64,000 nucleotides of DNA. Source: Streptomyces aurantiogriseus (GTDB lineage: Bacteria > Actinomycetota > Actinomycetes > Streptomycetales > Streptomycetaceae). Positions 1-7,403 of the stretch are shown here, one piece after another (positions within the stretch are counted from its first letter, which is position 1; each line of letters starts with the position of its first letter). The position numbers were made by a program, and so were the translations under genes. The notes beneath the pieces were generated by a model, which saw only the letters and a program-made list of their open reading frames with translations, did no database searches and had not been told where the DNA came from. The stretch covers positions 434,001 through 498,000 of the forward strand of contig NZ_BMSX01000003.1 in assembly GCF_014649375.1 (NCBI RefSeq). The letters run 5' to 3'.

Positions 1-330
1 CTGGGCCCCGTCGCCGAGCCGCTCACCGGCCACGACGGGGACGTCCTGGTCACCAAGCGGACCTGGGGCGCCTTCCACGGCACCGACCTCGACCTGCAGC
101 TGCGCCGCCGGGGCGTCACACAGATCGTGCTCGGGGGCATCGCGACCAGCCTCGGCGTCGAGTCGACCGCCCGTGCCGCCCACGAGCACGGCTACCACGT
201 CACGTTCGCGGTCGACGCGATGACCGACATCAACGAGGAGGCGCACCGCCACAGCGTGTCGTACCTCTTCCCGCTGATCGGCGAGCCCGGCACGACGAAG
301 GAGATCCTCGACCTGCTGGCCGGCCGCTGA
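1..330 (+). CDS. Isochorismatase-family hydrolase, C-terminal part (5' end outside window)
   Basis: The first 109 codons are open from base 1 to a TGA at 328-330, so the start lies upstream of the window. The visible part carries the family pattern VTK..WGAFHGTDLD followed by GIATSLGVESTARAA, the strand-loop-helix holding the nucleophile region of cysteine hydrolases. Here the usual cysteine position in GI.T..CV.ST is glycine (SLGVEST). That matches the isochorismatase/PhzD-like branch, which hydrolyses vinyl ethers without a catalytic cysteine, rather than nicotinamidases. The substrate cannot be told. It is probably a cytosolic enzyme. The N-terminal catalytic Asp and Lys are not all in view. 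Confidence 0.8.
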   Translation: MGPVAEPLTGHDGDVLVTKRTWGAFHGTDLDLQLRRRGVTQIVLGGIATSLGVESTARAAHEHGYHVTFAVDAMTDINEEAHRHSVSYLFPLIGEPGTTKEILDLLAGR

Positions 331-358
331 GGGCCAGTCGGTCACCGGGCGCCGTCCG

Positions 359-1633
359 TCAGCCCACTTCCAGCCACGTCGGACTGAGGGCGATCTCGCG
401 CAACTGGGCGATGGTGAGGGCGGGTTCCGGTCGGCTCGCCGCCGACTGCAGGTCGGCTGAGTTGTAGGCGCTGATCACCACGCGCTTGCCGTCCTTGCGC
501 ATCGTGTCGACGGTCCACGTGACGACCCCTTCGCGGCCCTTCTCGTCCGGCTGCTGCTGCGTCGCGACGAGTGTGCCGTCGGGGAGGGCCTCGGCGTCGG
601 CGTAGAGCTGGTGGGCGACGTCCAGCATGTTCGGCTGCACGTTGACCTCGACGAAAGTCCTGCCCTTGCCGTCGTCCACGACGAGATACGCGTACTCCGT
701 CTCCTGGTGGCCGCGCGAGACGACCTTCAGACCGGCGGGCAGCGAGGTGGCGAGCACCCGCTCGACCACCTTGCCGGAGGCGGCCCGGGGCCGGGGAGCG
801 GCGGAGGCCTGGCTCGTCGTGGGCGTCGGCCGGCGGCTCTGCTCGGGCAGGGCGTCGATGATCGTGCGCCACTGCGTCGCGGCGGCCAGAGTCTTCAACT
901 GGGCGGTGCTGAGCGGCGGTTCGGGACGGCTGACCGGCTGCCCCTTCTCGGCGGGGGCGTTCCACTCGCTCACGCTGACACGCTGCCCCTCCGGCGTGAC
1001 CAGCTCCGCGCCCCACGCCTTGGTCTCCTCGCGGCGGTCCGGGTACTCGTAGCCCTGGAAGACGGTGACGACGGACCCGTCGGCCAGTTTCTCGGTCTCA
1101 CAGCTGTCGAACGCGGACCGGGCGCCGGCCTCCGCCTTCGGGCACGGCATCACGGCACTGGCCGGATCGAAGCCGTTGTCGCCCGTCTCAGCGCTCAGCT
1201 CGATCCGCTCCAGACCCACCGAGACGGCGGCGGCACCCTTGCCGTCGTCGAACACGAGCTGCGCGGACGGCGGCAGGTCGCTGTGCGTGCCCCGCCCCTC
1301 CTGACTGTAGGTCTTCCCCTCGGGGAGCAGCTTCTCGAGCGTCCGGATCACGTCGTCCGCGGAGAAGAACCCCGGCTTGGCGGTCCCGTTCGTGGCGACG
1401 GAGGCGGTCTCCCGGACGCTCCCGTCCGACGGCAGCAGCACAGCCGCGCCCACCCCCACGAGGACGAGGCTCGCCGTGCTCCCCGCGACGGCGAGCCGCC
1501 GCAGCCGCAGCCGGCGCCCGTGCGCCTGACCGGCGGCGGCGAGTGCGGAGCGGTTGGTGTCGAAGGTGCCGCCGGCCTGGTGCAGGGCGGCGGAGAGGCG
1601 GTCCTCGAAGGGGTCGTGCTGGTCAACGGGCAT
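359..1633 (-). CDS. Membrane-anchored protein encoded with a SigE-family sigma factor
   Basis: This 424-aa protein starts at MPVDQHDPFEDRLSAALHQA. The open frame runs further upstream, but the extension is Arg/Pro-rich and has no good ribosome binding site, so I chose this ATG. Residues about 1-45 are a short cytoplasmic segment. They are followed by one membrane helix (LAVAGSTASLVLVGVGAAVLL) and then a large outside domain, in which two similar halves each end in a motif like SRPEPPLSTAQLKTLAAATQW and SRPEPALTIAQLREIALSPTW. The gene lies 62 bp downstream of the sigma factor on the same strand, so the two are probably co-transcribed. It could be the sigma factor's membrane regulator, but no anti-sigma zinc motif (HxxxCxxC) is visible. 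Function unknown. Confidence 0.72.
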   Translation of the reverse strand: MPVDQHDPFEDRLSAALHQAGGTFDTNRSALAAAGQAHGRRLRLRRLAVAGSTASLVLVGVGAAVLLPSDGSVRETASVATNGTAKPGFFSADDVIRTLEKLLPEGKTYSQEGRGTHSDLPPSAQLVFDDGKGAAAVSVGLERIELSAETGDNGFDPASAVMPCPKAEAGARSAFDSCETEKLADGSVVTVFQGYEYPDRREETKAWGAELVTPEGQRVSVSEWNAPAEKGQPVSRPEPPLSTAQLKTLAAATQWRTIIDALPEQSRRPTPTTSQASAAPRPRAASGKVVERVLATSLPAGLKVVSRGHQETEYAYLVVDDGKGRTFVEVNVQPNMLDVAHQLYADAEALPDGTLVATQQQPDEKGREGVVTWTVDTMRKDGKRVVISAYNSADLQSAASRPEPALTIAQLREIALSPTWLEVG

Positions 1634-1695
1634 GGCACACCACCGTGTTCGGTTCGAAGCGAAAGAAGTCGACGGGATGAGGAAGCCGGGTGGCT

Positions 1696-2205
1696 TCAGG
1701 GGCGGGCGTACTCGCCGATGTCCTCGCCCAGCAGCTCCCGCAGCCGCCCGAGAGCCCGTGAACACCGGGTCCGTACGGCGGCGGAGCTGGCGTTCAGCGC
1801 GCCGGCGGTCTCCTCGATGGACCGGTCCTCCCAGTAGCGCAGGACGACCACGGCCCGGTCCTTGGCGGGCAGCCGCGCGAGGGCCTGGAGCAACGTGAGC
1901 CGCAGCGGTACGTCCGCCCCGGCGGCGTCGGCCCGCTCCGGGAGGACGTCCACGGCACGCTCACCGCTGCTGCGCCGCCGCTGGTGGGCGAGGAACGTGC
2001 GGGTGAGGACGGTCTGCGCGTACCCGGCGGGGTTGTCGGCGCGGGAGACACGCCCCCAACGGACGTACAGCCGGCCGAGGGTCTCCTGAACCAGATCCTC
2101 GGCGAGGTGCGTGTCTCCCGCGGTGAGCAGGCACGCGGACCGGTACAGCTGCCCGGTCCGCGCCGCAGCGAACTCCGCGTACTCGTCCGCGCGGGCCTGC
2201 CTCAT
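1696..2205 (-). CDS. SigE-family (ECF-like) RNA polymerase sigma factor
   Basis: This 169-aa protein has sigma region 2 at about residues 10-75 (including LAEDLVQETLGRLYVRWGRV) and region 4 at about 105-160 (LPAKDRAVVVLRYWEDRSIEETA, then an HTH ending RTRCSRALGRLREL). The length is typical of the Streptomyces SigE-family group of small sigma factors. The ATG at 2205 has a GGGGGAG ribosome binding site 4 bases upstream, which decides the start over the longer open frame. The downstream membrane protein gene (359-1633) probably forms an operon with it, so it may act in an envelope or extracytoplasmic response. Its target promoters are unknown. Confidence 0.9.
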   Translation of the reverse strand: MRQARADEYAEFAAARTGQLYRSACLLTAGDTHLAEDLVQETLGRLYVRWGRVSRADNPAGYAQTVLTRTFLAHQRRRSSGERAVDVLPERADAAGADVPLRLTLLQALARLPAKDRAVVVLRYWEDRSIEETAGALNASSAAVRTRCSRALGRLRELLGEDIGEYARP

Positions 2206-2343
2206 GTGCTCCCCCAGTTCGTCTGTCCGTCCGCACTGCGCTGTCCTCACCCCATTGATGGGGCGGGGTGGGGGAAATGTTTCAACGAGGACGGAAAGAA
2301 TGTGCACAGACTCCGTTTCACCGCGACACACGAGGACCGCCGG

Positions 2344-2796
2344 ATGACCCACCAGCCACCACCACCCCCGGGCTTCGGCCCACCTCCGCCGCAGTACGGC
2401 CCCCCGCCACCGCAGTACGCCGCCGCCCCGCCACCGCAGTACGCCCCCCAGGCACCCCCGTACGCCCCACCGCCGCCCCCGTACCCCGCCGCCCCGGCAC
2501 CCCAACCCGCGCCCCCCGGGCCGGAGTTCATGGCGGTGGACAAGCACAACTCGGTTGTTGTCGACGCCTCGGGCGTCGCCTTCGAGGTGCACGACGTGTC
2601 GGCGGACTTCGACTGGCCCGAGATCCGCAGCATCCACTACAAGGCGAGCCCCAACGGCAAGGCCTTGATGGTGGCGGTGGTCCATCTGGACGGGCAGGTC
2701 TACGAGGCCGCGGTGGACGCGAAGCCCAGGGCGCGCTTGAACGAGTGGTTCGCCCAACTGGCCTGGGTGCTGGGGCACTACCGGCCGATGGGATAG
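2344..2796 (+). CDS. Small protein with Pro/Tyr repeat head and compact C-terminal domain
   Basis: 150 aa. Residues 1-60 are a low-complexity run of PPPPQYGP/PPPQYAA units rich in Pro, Gln and Tyr; the remaining 90 residues are an ordinary folded domain (MAVDKHNSVVVDASGVAFEV to the C-terminus WVLGHYRPMG). There is no signal peptide or membrane helix. ATG at 2344 follows GAGGACC. It diverges from the sigma factor gene across 138 bp. The following gene also has a Pro-rich head, suggesting a related pair. I do not recognise the C-terminal domain; function unknown. Confidence 0.68.
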   Translation: MTHQPPPPPGFGPPPPQYGPPPPQYAAAPPPQYAPQAPPYAPPPPPYPAAPAPQPAPPGPEFMAVDKHNSVVVDASGVAFEVHDVSADFDWPEIRSIHYKASPNGKALMVAVVHLDGQVYEAAVDAKPRARLNEWFAQLAWVLGHYRPMG

Positions 2797-2855
2797 GGCG
2801 AGGTGACCGCCCGGATAGAGTGCCACACCGGCTTTGGATCACCGACGGAGACTTC

Positions 2856-3590
2856 GTGAGCACACCACCGCCCCCCTACCAGCCTCCCGCCGGCCACCCG
2901 GCATACGTGCCCACGCCGCACCCACAGGCCGGCCCGGCACCCATGGGCGCACCGATGGGTCCCGCACCCGCCCTGGCTTGCGAAATATGCGGTGCCGCCC
3001 CCGCCGCGCCGGTGACCGTCCGAGGCCATCAGGGCATGATCGTGATCATGCGCTTCCTGAAGCGGCAGGGCGCGTTCTGCCGAAGCTGTGGGCTGGCCGT
3101 CTTCCGTGAGATGCAGGCGAACACCCTGGTACAGGGCTGGTGGGGCCCGCTGTCGGTGCTCGTCACTATCTTCACCCTGCTGGTGAACCTGGACGCCCGG
3201 TCCACCCTGCTCCGTCTCCCCGAGCCCACCGGGGGCTGGCGGCCACCCCTCGACCCGGGCAAGCCGGTGACGAAGCGACCGGCAGGCATGATCGCCCTCG
3301 CGCCTCTCGCGCTGCTCGCTGCGGCCGTCATGTCCATCCCCGTGTTTCTGATCATCGGCTGGATGGCCGGAGACAGCAGCCCGAAGCCCCTCACCGTCAA
3401 CTCCTGCGCCCGCAACGACGGCTCCTGGAGCGACCAGGACCTGAAGACCGTGCCCTGCGGCTCGGCGGACGCGCAATTCCAGGTCACGGACCCCGGGACG
3501 GGGGAGTGCGAGGAGGGCGACTACGTCGCCGACCTGAAGTACAGCAAGGACGGCGAGACCTCCTTGTGCCTGCACCCTCTGGACCGCTGA
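2856..3590 (+). CDS. Pro-rich membrane protein with CxxC pairs and a Cys-containing outer tail
   Basis: 244 aa, GTG start at 2856 after GACGGAG. Layout: a Pro-rich head (residues 1-45), a zinc-ribbon-like part with two CxxC pairs (CEICGAA and CRSCG), a first hydrophobic helix (GPLSVLVTIFTLLVNL), a Pro-rich loop, a second helix (MIALAPLALLAAAVMSIPVFLIIGW), then about 70 residues containing four cysteines (NSCARND, VPCGSAD, GECEEGD, SLCLHP) that could be disulfide-bonded outside the cell. This arrangement recurs in Streptomyces membrane proteins of unknown role. It follows 2344-2796 by 59 bp, possibly in the same transcript. Confidence 0.72.
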   Translation: MSTPPPPYQPPAGHPAYVPTPHPQAGPAPMGAPMGPAPALACEICGAAPAAPVTVRGHQGMIVIMRFLKRQGAFCRSCGLAVFREMQANTLVQGWWGPLSVLVTIFTLLVNLDARSTLLRLPEPTGGWRPPLDPGKPVTKRPAGMIALAPLALLAAAVMSIPVFLIIGWMAGDSSPKPLTVNSCARNDGSWSDQDLKTVPCGSADAQFQVTDPGTGECEEGDYVADLKYSKDGETSLCLHPLDR

Positions 3591-3615
3591 GGCCGACCGG
3601 AGAAGGTCGCCGTCC

Positions 3616-3892
3616 TCAGAGGAGGTGGTCGGCCTTCCCCGCCTTGATGTCGAGGATCATCGCGCGGAGCGCTTCACGGGAGTCGGCGAGGTAGGTGTCC
3701 TCGGCGCCGGCTATGGCGATGTAGGCGTTGCCTTGTGGGTCGGTGCCGATGCGAAAGCAGGCCGATCCCTCGGCGCAGAACGGGTCTTCCCGCGTGATGT
3801 CGGGATGGTCGTCTCCTCAGAGCTGGCTGGCGATGTGCTGGATGAACCCGTACGACTCCTGGGGCGACAGCGCACGTTCCTCCATCCGGGAC
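3616..3892 (-). pseudogene. Relic of an XRE/DUF5753-type regulator plus its small downstream partner
   Basis: On the minus strand the frame ending at 3817 reads SRMEERALSPQESYGFIQHI then ASQL and stop. This closely resembles the C-terminal tail of DUF5753 helix-turn-helix regulators, which usually end in ALSPEESRALI. The rest of that regulator is absent. After one TGA (3817-3819) the same frame stays open for 66 codons to 3616 and encodes a peptide ending AMILDIKAGKADHLL. That is the kind of short protein normally encoded beside these regulators. It has no ATG, GTG or TTG before its last third, so its start appears lost. I read this as the eroded end of a two-gene regulator/partner unit. The right-hand limit is approximate. 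Confidence 0.55.
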
Positions 3893-3999
3893 AGCCCTTG
3901 GGCGGATGTGTGTTCGCGGCACTGGTTCCTGGGCGACCAGGAGCTTCGCGGCAGCCGGGGGAGACGGAGATCCGTTGTCGCAGCCATGAGAATGGCGAT

Positions 4000-4425
4000 A
4001 TGAGGACCGAAGAGGACACCCCGCTCAGCGAACGCGTTCTGCTCGTCGAGAGCCGTGCCGACGAGACTGCTCTCACGACCATCGGTCAAGGGCTGCCCCG
4101 GCGCTCTGCGAACGAGGTGCCCCTTTTCCTCTCCTACAACTACGCGGACGTGCCCGTGGGGAGAAGCTTCGACTGCTGCTACCGACGCTCCGACAAAGGG
4201 GATGTCGCCTGGGCGAGGACGACTGTCGTGGCGGTCACTCAGCAGTTCGGAGTCGAGTGGGACACGATCCCTCACGGCTGGAAGACGCTGACCGTGTTGA
4301 GGTTCGAGCCCGAGATCCCCGCGCTGATCCGTGACCTTCCGGAAGCCGCTGCATGGTTCGACCAGCGCGTCTCCCTCTATGTCTCGGACAAGGACACGTG
4401 GGAAGCGCGAGGCACGAGCCGGTAG
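4000..4425 (+). CDS. Orphan hypothetical protein
   Basis: 141 aa from ATG 4000 to TAG 4425, with GC-rich third positions typical of real Streptomyces genes although the first and second positions look less biased than the neighbours. It ends in a plausible folded segment (WDTIPHGWKTLTVLRFEPEI, AAWFDQRVSLYVSDKDTW). There is no signal peptide, membrane helix or motif I recognise. It lies between two degraded modules (a regulator relic and an Rhs/toxin relic), which suggests acquired or rearranged DNA. The ribosome binding site is weak (GAGAATGGCGAT). An immunity-type role is conceivable from context only. Confidence 0.5.
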   Translation: MRTEEDTPLSERVLLVESRADETALTTIGQGLPRRSANEVPLFLSYNYADVPVGRSFDCCYRRSDKGDVAWARTTVVAVTQQFGVEWDTIPHGWKTLTVLRFEPEIPALIRDLPEAAAWFDQRVSLYVSDKDTWEARGTSR

Positions 4426-4727
4426 CCCGATGTGATCTGACATCAGGATGTCCCACCCCGCTGAAGCGCGCTGAACCGGGGCGGCTCCCGGCTCGCGTCG
4501 AGAACGACGACGTGCAGCCGCCCCCCTGGCTGCCTCCACGGTCGGCGCCAGCTTGGAGGGGCGCTTTTGGCTCGCCCTTCGTTGTGCCTGCCCCCGACCG
4601 TTGAGGCCGATCAAAGAAGGCCGGGCTGTCTGGCTCGGCGCGGTGTCTCGTAGATCCCCGCGGCCAAGGGGAGCGGCCACGGCAGTGCGACGTCCTGTCT
4701 CATCGGGGAGCCAACTCGGGTGCAATT
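4426..4727. other. 302-bp gap without a convincing gene
   Basis: No open frame here has a start, ribosome binding site and credible protein. The sequence is less regular than the surrounding genes and probably represents junction debris between the orphan gene and the Rhs/toxin relic. No terminal inverted repeats or transposase fragments could be recognised by eye. Confidence 0.5.
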
Positions 4728-5252
4728 CTATGGTGTAGGGTCTGAGAAGGGGTTCTCAGTGTCATTCCAAGTGAACGTGTAATCGCCGGTCAACGCGTTG
4801 AATGCAGCGGCCACATCATTTGCAGCCAATCCGAACTCCTCGCGGAGCCACAAGTTCATGGCAAGTGCTGCAGCTTCGGCTCTGTAGTCGCTCAGCGGCA
4901 TTCTGAGGTCGAGCACTTGAATTGTGACGCCTTCAGGGAACGCGGTGTTGATTTCTTGGGCGTTGATGGCAATCCCGAAGGAGAGCCACGCAACATCCTT
5001 CCAGTGAAGCCCGCCACGCGGCAAAGCCATGCGAACTTTTCCGTACACCTGGATATCCGGAGCGGTAGCATCCGTGGACCGTAGTGCCTCTGCGGTGAGA
5101 TCGACGAACGCTTCGGCTTGTTCGGGTGTCATGGAGACGATGTCTGCTTTCTTCATGCCAGCGAGATCGTCACCGGAAACCCTGAAGGTGACTATCTCTA
5201 CTTCGCCTCCGCGGCTCCTGATTCGGTCTGCATACCGGACCGCCTCATCCAT
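4728..5252 (-). CDS. Detached C-terminal domain of an Rhs/polymorphic toxin-type protein
   Basis: The 174-aa frame opens at MDEAVRYADRI, but the coding similarity clearly begins further upstream in the same frame (EDIRGQYGEGVYSWGS). That leaves it without its own ribosome binding site. The block G.YGEGVYSW...EAVRYADR followed by a strand VEIVTFRVSGDDLAGM resembles the tip region of ADP-ribosyltransferase-like toxin domains of the HYD type; this is a tentative pattern match. The last 100 residues (including LRMPLSDYRAEAAALAMNLW) look like a separate compact domain and could even be a fused immunity-like part. A+T content is higher than in the neighbours, as often seen in toxin tips. Probably a non-expressed remnant of the upstream Rhs core (5253-5386). 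Confidence 0.5.
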   Translation of the reverse strand: MDEAVRYADRIRSRGGEVEIVTFRVSGDDLAGMKKADIVSMTPEQAEAFVDLTAEALRSTDATAPDIQVYGKVRMALPRGGLHWKDVAWLSFGIAINAQEINTAFPEGVTIQVLDLRMPLSDYRAEAAALAMNLWLREEFGLAANDVAAAFNALTGDYTFTWNDTENPFSDPTP

Positions 5253-5386
5253 GGAGCCCCATGAGTAGACACCCTCTCCGTACTGGCCACGAATATCCTC
5301 GGTAGTGACGGAAGTAGTTGTAGTGCAGCCCGGTCTCGGGGTCGCAATACTGGCCCGGGGAAGCGGAGAGGCGTGTGCATCAGCAC
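5253..5386 (-). pseudogene. Rhs core fragment broken by two frameshifts
   Basis: Read on the minus strand, this stretch gives HTPLRFP in one frame, GQYCDPETGLHYNYFRHY in a second, and EDIRGQYGEGVYSW in a third. The first two join into the Rhs-core signature LRFPGQY.D.ETGLHYNYFRHY if one G is removed from the CCCCGGGCC run near 5354-5360. The second shift lies near 5305-5320. The rest of the Rhs shell is missing; the chitinase gene ends only 86 bp away. It is the truncated end of a large cell-surface or secreted toxin-delivery protein, now non-functional unless the shifts are sequencing errors. Confidence 0.75.
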
Positions 5387-5472
5387 CTTACCGACCGCAA
5401 CGCGCGCCCCCGGACGGCGGGTTCGCGCGCTGCGGTCGGTGTGGGTTCCCCGTTACGGCGAGCCCTTCACGG

Positions 5473-7164
5473 TCACGGCAGCGCGTGCACGTGCGGCCCC
5501 ACCGCCCCCGACCAAGCGTTCCCCGCCGTCGCGTCCCAGTTCGTCGACCAGGTCATGGCGCCCCGCAGATCGGGATATGTCCGCGGCGGCTTGAACGAAC
5601 CGCAGCCCGTGCCCTTCGTCAGGCAGTCCAGGGCGTTGTTGACGACGGTCGGCGAGACGTACCCGCTGCCCGCCGCGCGTGTCGAGGCGGGCAGGCCGAG
5701 GCCGACCTGGGAGGGGGACAGGCCGCCCTCCAGTTGGATGCAGGCCAGGGCGGTGAGGAAGTCCACCGAGCCCTGGCTGTAGACCTTGCCGTCACAGCCC
5801 AGCATCGAACCGCTGTTGTAGTACTGCATGTTGACGACGGTCAGGATGTCCTTCACGTTCAGCGCGGTCCGGAAGTAGGAGTTCGACGTCGACTGCATGT
5901 CGATCGTCTGCGGCGCCATCGTGAGGACCATCGACGGGCCCGCCTTCGCCGACAGCGCCCGCAGCGCCTGCGTCATGTACGTCGCGTCGAGGCCGTTCTC
6001 GAGGTCGATGTCGACGCCGTCGAAGCCGTACGTCTGCATCAGCGCGTACACGGAGTTCGCGAAGTTGGTCGCGGACGCGGCGTCGTTCACCGTGACCGTG
6101 CCGCGCTCGCCGCCGACGGAGACGATGACCTTCTTGCCGGCCGCCTGCTTGGCCTTGATGTCCGCCTTGAACTGGTCGACCGTGTAGCCGCCCAGGCCGG
6201 CGGAGTCCAGGTTGAACGTCACCGCGCCCGGCGTCGTCGTCGCGTCCGCGAAGGCGACGGCGATGATGTCGTACTGGGCGGAGACGTCCGAGACGCGCTG
6301 CACCGTCGCGCCGTTGTCGAAGTTCTGCCAGTAGCCCGTCACGGCGTGCCTGGGGAGGGAGCCCCCGCCGCCTCCGCCGGTCGCGAGCGTCCTCCCCGTC
6401 ACCGCCGCCGACTTCACCGACTCACCCGCCGCGTTCGTCGCCGTGACCTGGAAGGAGTACGACGTCGAGGCGGCGAGGCCGGTCACGGTCGCCGAGGTGC
6501 CGGTCACGGCGGTCACCTTCGTACCGTCGCGGTGGACGCTGTAGCCGGTCGCGTTCGACACGGGGTTCCATGTCAGGGACACCGAGGAGGAGGTCGTACC
6601 GGAGACGGTGAGGCCGCTCGGCGCGGACGGGACCGTCGGGGCCGGGTCGCCGCCTCCGCCGCCGTCCGGGCCGTACACCGAGACGTCGTCGGCGTAGTAC
6701 GCGGCCTGGCCGTACCAGCCGTGCGTGTACACCGTCACCGACGTCGTCGAGGAGCCCGTCGTGAAGCTCGTCGACAGTTGCTTCCAGGAGGACGAGTCGG
6801 GCGTCCATGTCGACACGTCCGTCGTGCCTGTGCCGGTCACGCCCAGGTAGGTGTAGCCGCCCTGGACCCACGCGCTCAGCGTGTACGTCGAGTCGGGCTT
6901 CACGGCCACCGTCTGGCTGCACCTGGCGTTGTCCTGGCCGGCCGGGGTCGCCTTCAGCGCGGCGGCGCCGCCGTGCACGGGGGAGGAGACCGTCGTACCG
7001 CTCGACGCCGAGCAGGTCCAGTTGGTCAGGCCGGACTCGAAGTCGGCGTTCTTCGCGTTGTCGATGTCCGCGGCGGACGCCTGAGCCGCGCCCGCCATGG
7101 CCAGGGTGAGGGCGGCGGTCGCCGCTCCCGACCAGAGTCGTATCCATCGTTTGTGTGGGGACAT
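5473..7164 (-). CDS. Secreted family 18 chitinase with CBM and fibronectin III domain
   Basis: 563 aa. Residues 1-32 form a Sec signal peptide (KR near the start, hydrophobic core, cut near AQA-SAA). A carbohydrate-binding module covers about 35-165 (two Cys, many Trp/Tyr), a Gly-rich linker about 168-177, a fibronectin type III domain about 178-260, a second Gly linker, and the GH18 catalytic barrel about 272-563. The active-site motif DGVDIDLE lies at about 382-389, with Glu389 as the acid. It hydrolyses beta-1,4 links of chitin outside the cell by substrate-assisted catalysis. Ten bases above the ATG sits a TTGGTCCAGACCAA site (7174-7187), pointing to control by DasR and GlcNAc metabolism. 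Downstream is only Rhs debris, so it is monocistronic. Confidence 0.95.
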   Translation of the reverse strand: MSPHKRWIRLWSGAATAALTLAMAGAAQASAADIDNAKNADFESGLTNWTCSASSGTTVSSPVHGGAAALKATPAGQDNARCSQTVAVKPDSTYTLSAWVQGGYTYLGVTGTGTTDVSTWTPDSSSWKQLSTSFTTGSSTTSVTVYTHGWYGQAAYYADDVSVYGPDGGGGGDPAPTVPSAPSGLTVSGTTSSSVSLTWNPVSNATGYSVHRDGTKVTAVTGTSATVTGLAASTSYSFQVTATNAAGESVKSAAVTGRTLATGGGGGGSLPRHAVTGYWQNFDNGATVQRVSDVSAQYDIIAVAFADATTTPGAVTFNLDSAGLGGYTVDQFKADIKAKQAAGKKVIVSVGGERGTVTVNDAASATNFANSVYALMQTYGFDGVDIDLENGLDATYMTQALRALSAKAGPSMVLTMAPQTIDMQSTSNSYFRTALNVKDILTVVNMQYYNSGSMLGCDGKVYSQGSVDFLTALACIQLEGGLSPSQVGLGLPASTRAAGSGYVSPTVVNNALDCLTKGTGCGSFKPPRTYPDLRGAMTWSTNWDATAGNAWSGAVGPHVHALP

Positions 7165-7173
7165 GACAACAAG

Positions 7174-7187
7174 TTGGTCCAGACCAA
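7174..7187. promoter_or_regulatory. DasR-type (dre) operator of the chitinase gene
   Basis: TTGGTCCAGACCAA is a near-perfect dyad centred 16 bases upstream of the chitinase start, flanked by further symmetry (ACAACA and TGTTGT). It matches the Streptomyces dre consensus ACTGGTCTAGACCAGT and the repeats known in chitinase promoters. DasR repression is relieved by phosphorylated GlcN/GlcNAc. Confidence 0.82.
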
Positions 7188-7403
7188 TTGTGTTGTCAAG
7201 GTGTCCGTCTGTGGAGGCTCCGTGTGTGTAACCTGCCCCGCTTTGGCCCGACTTGAGCGAAGAGGAGTTGCTGCACAGCCACGGAAAGTGGTTCTCCGGC
7301 CACAGGGGCGTGGATACAGTGCTGAGGTAGTCACGCAATGAAGTCACCTCGGTGCACCGGAGTAACGCCGGTGGGCCGGACCGCGGGAATCGGGGAGCTG
7401 CGC

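Noticed and set aside
611..1837. Long plus-strand ORFs opposite the membrane protein and sigma factor
   Set aside because: Products are Arg/Gly/Leu-rich without domains; they mirror the codon bias of the real minus-strand genes.
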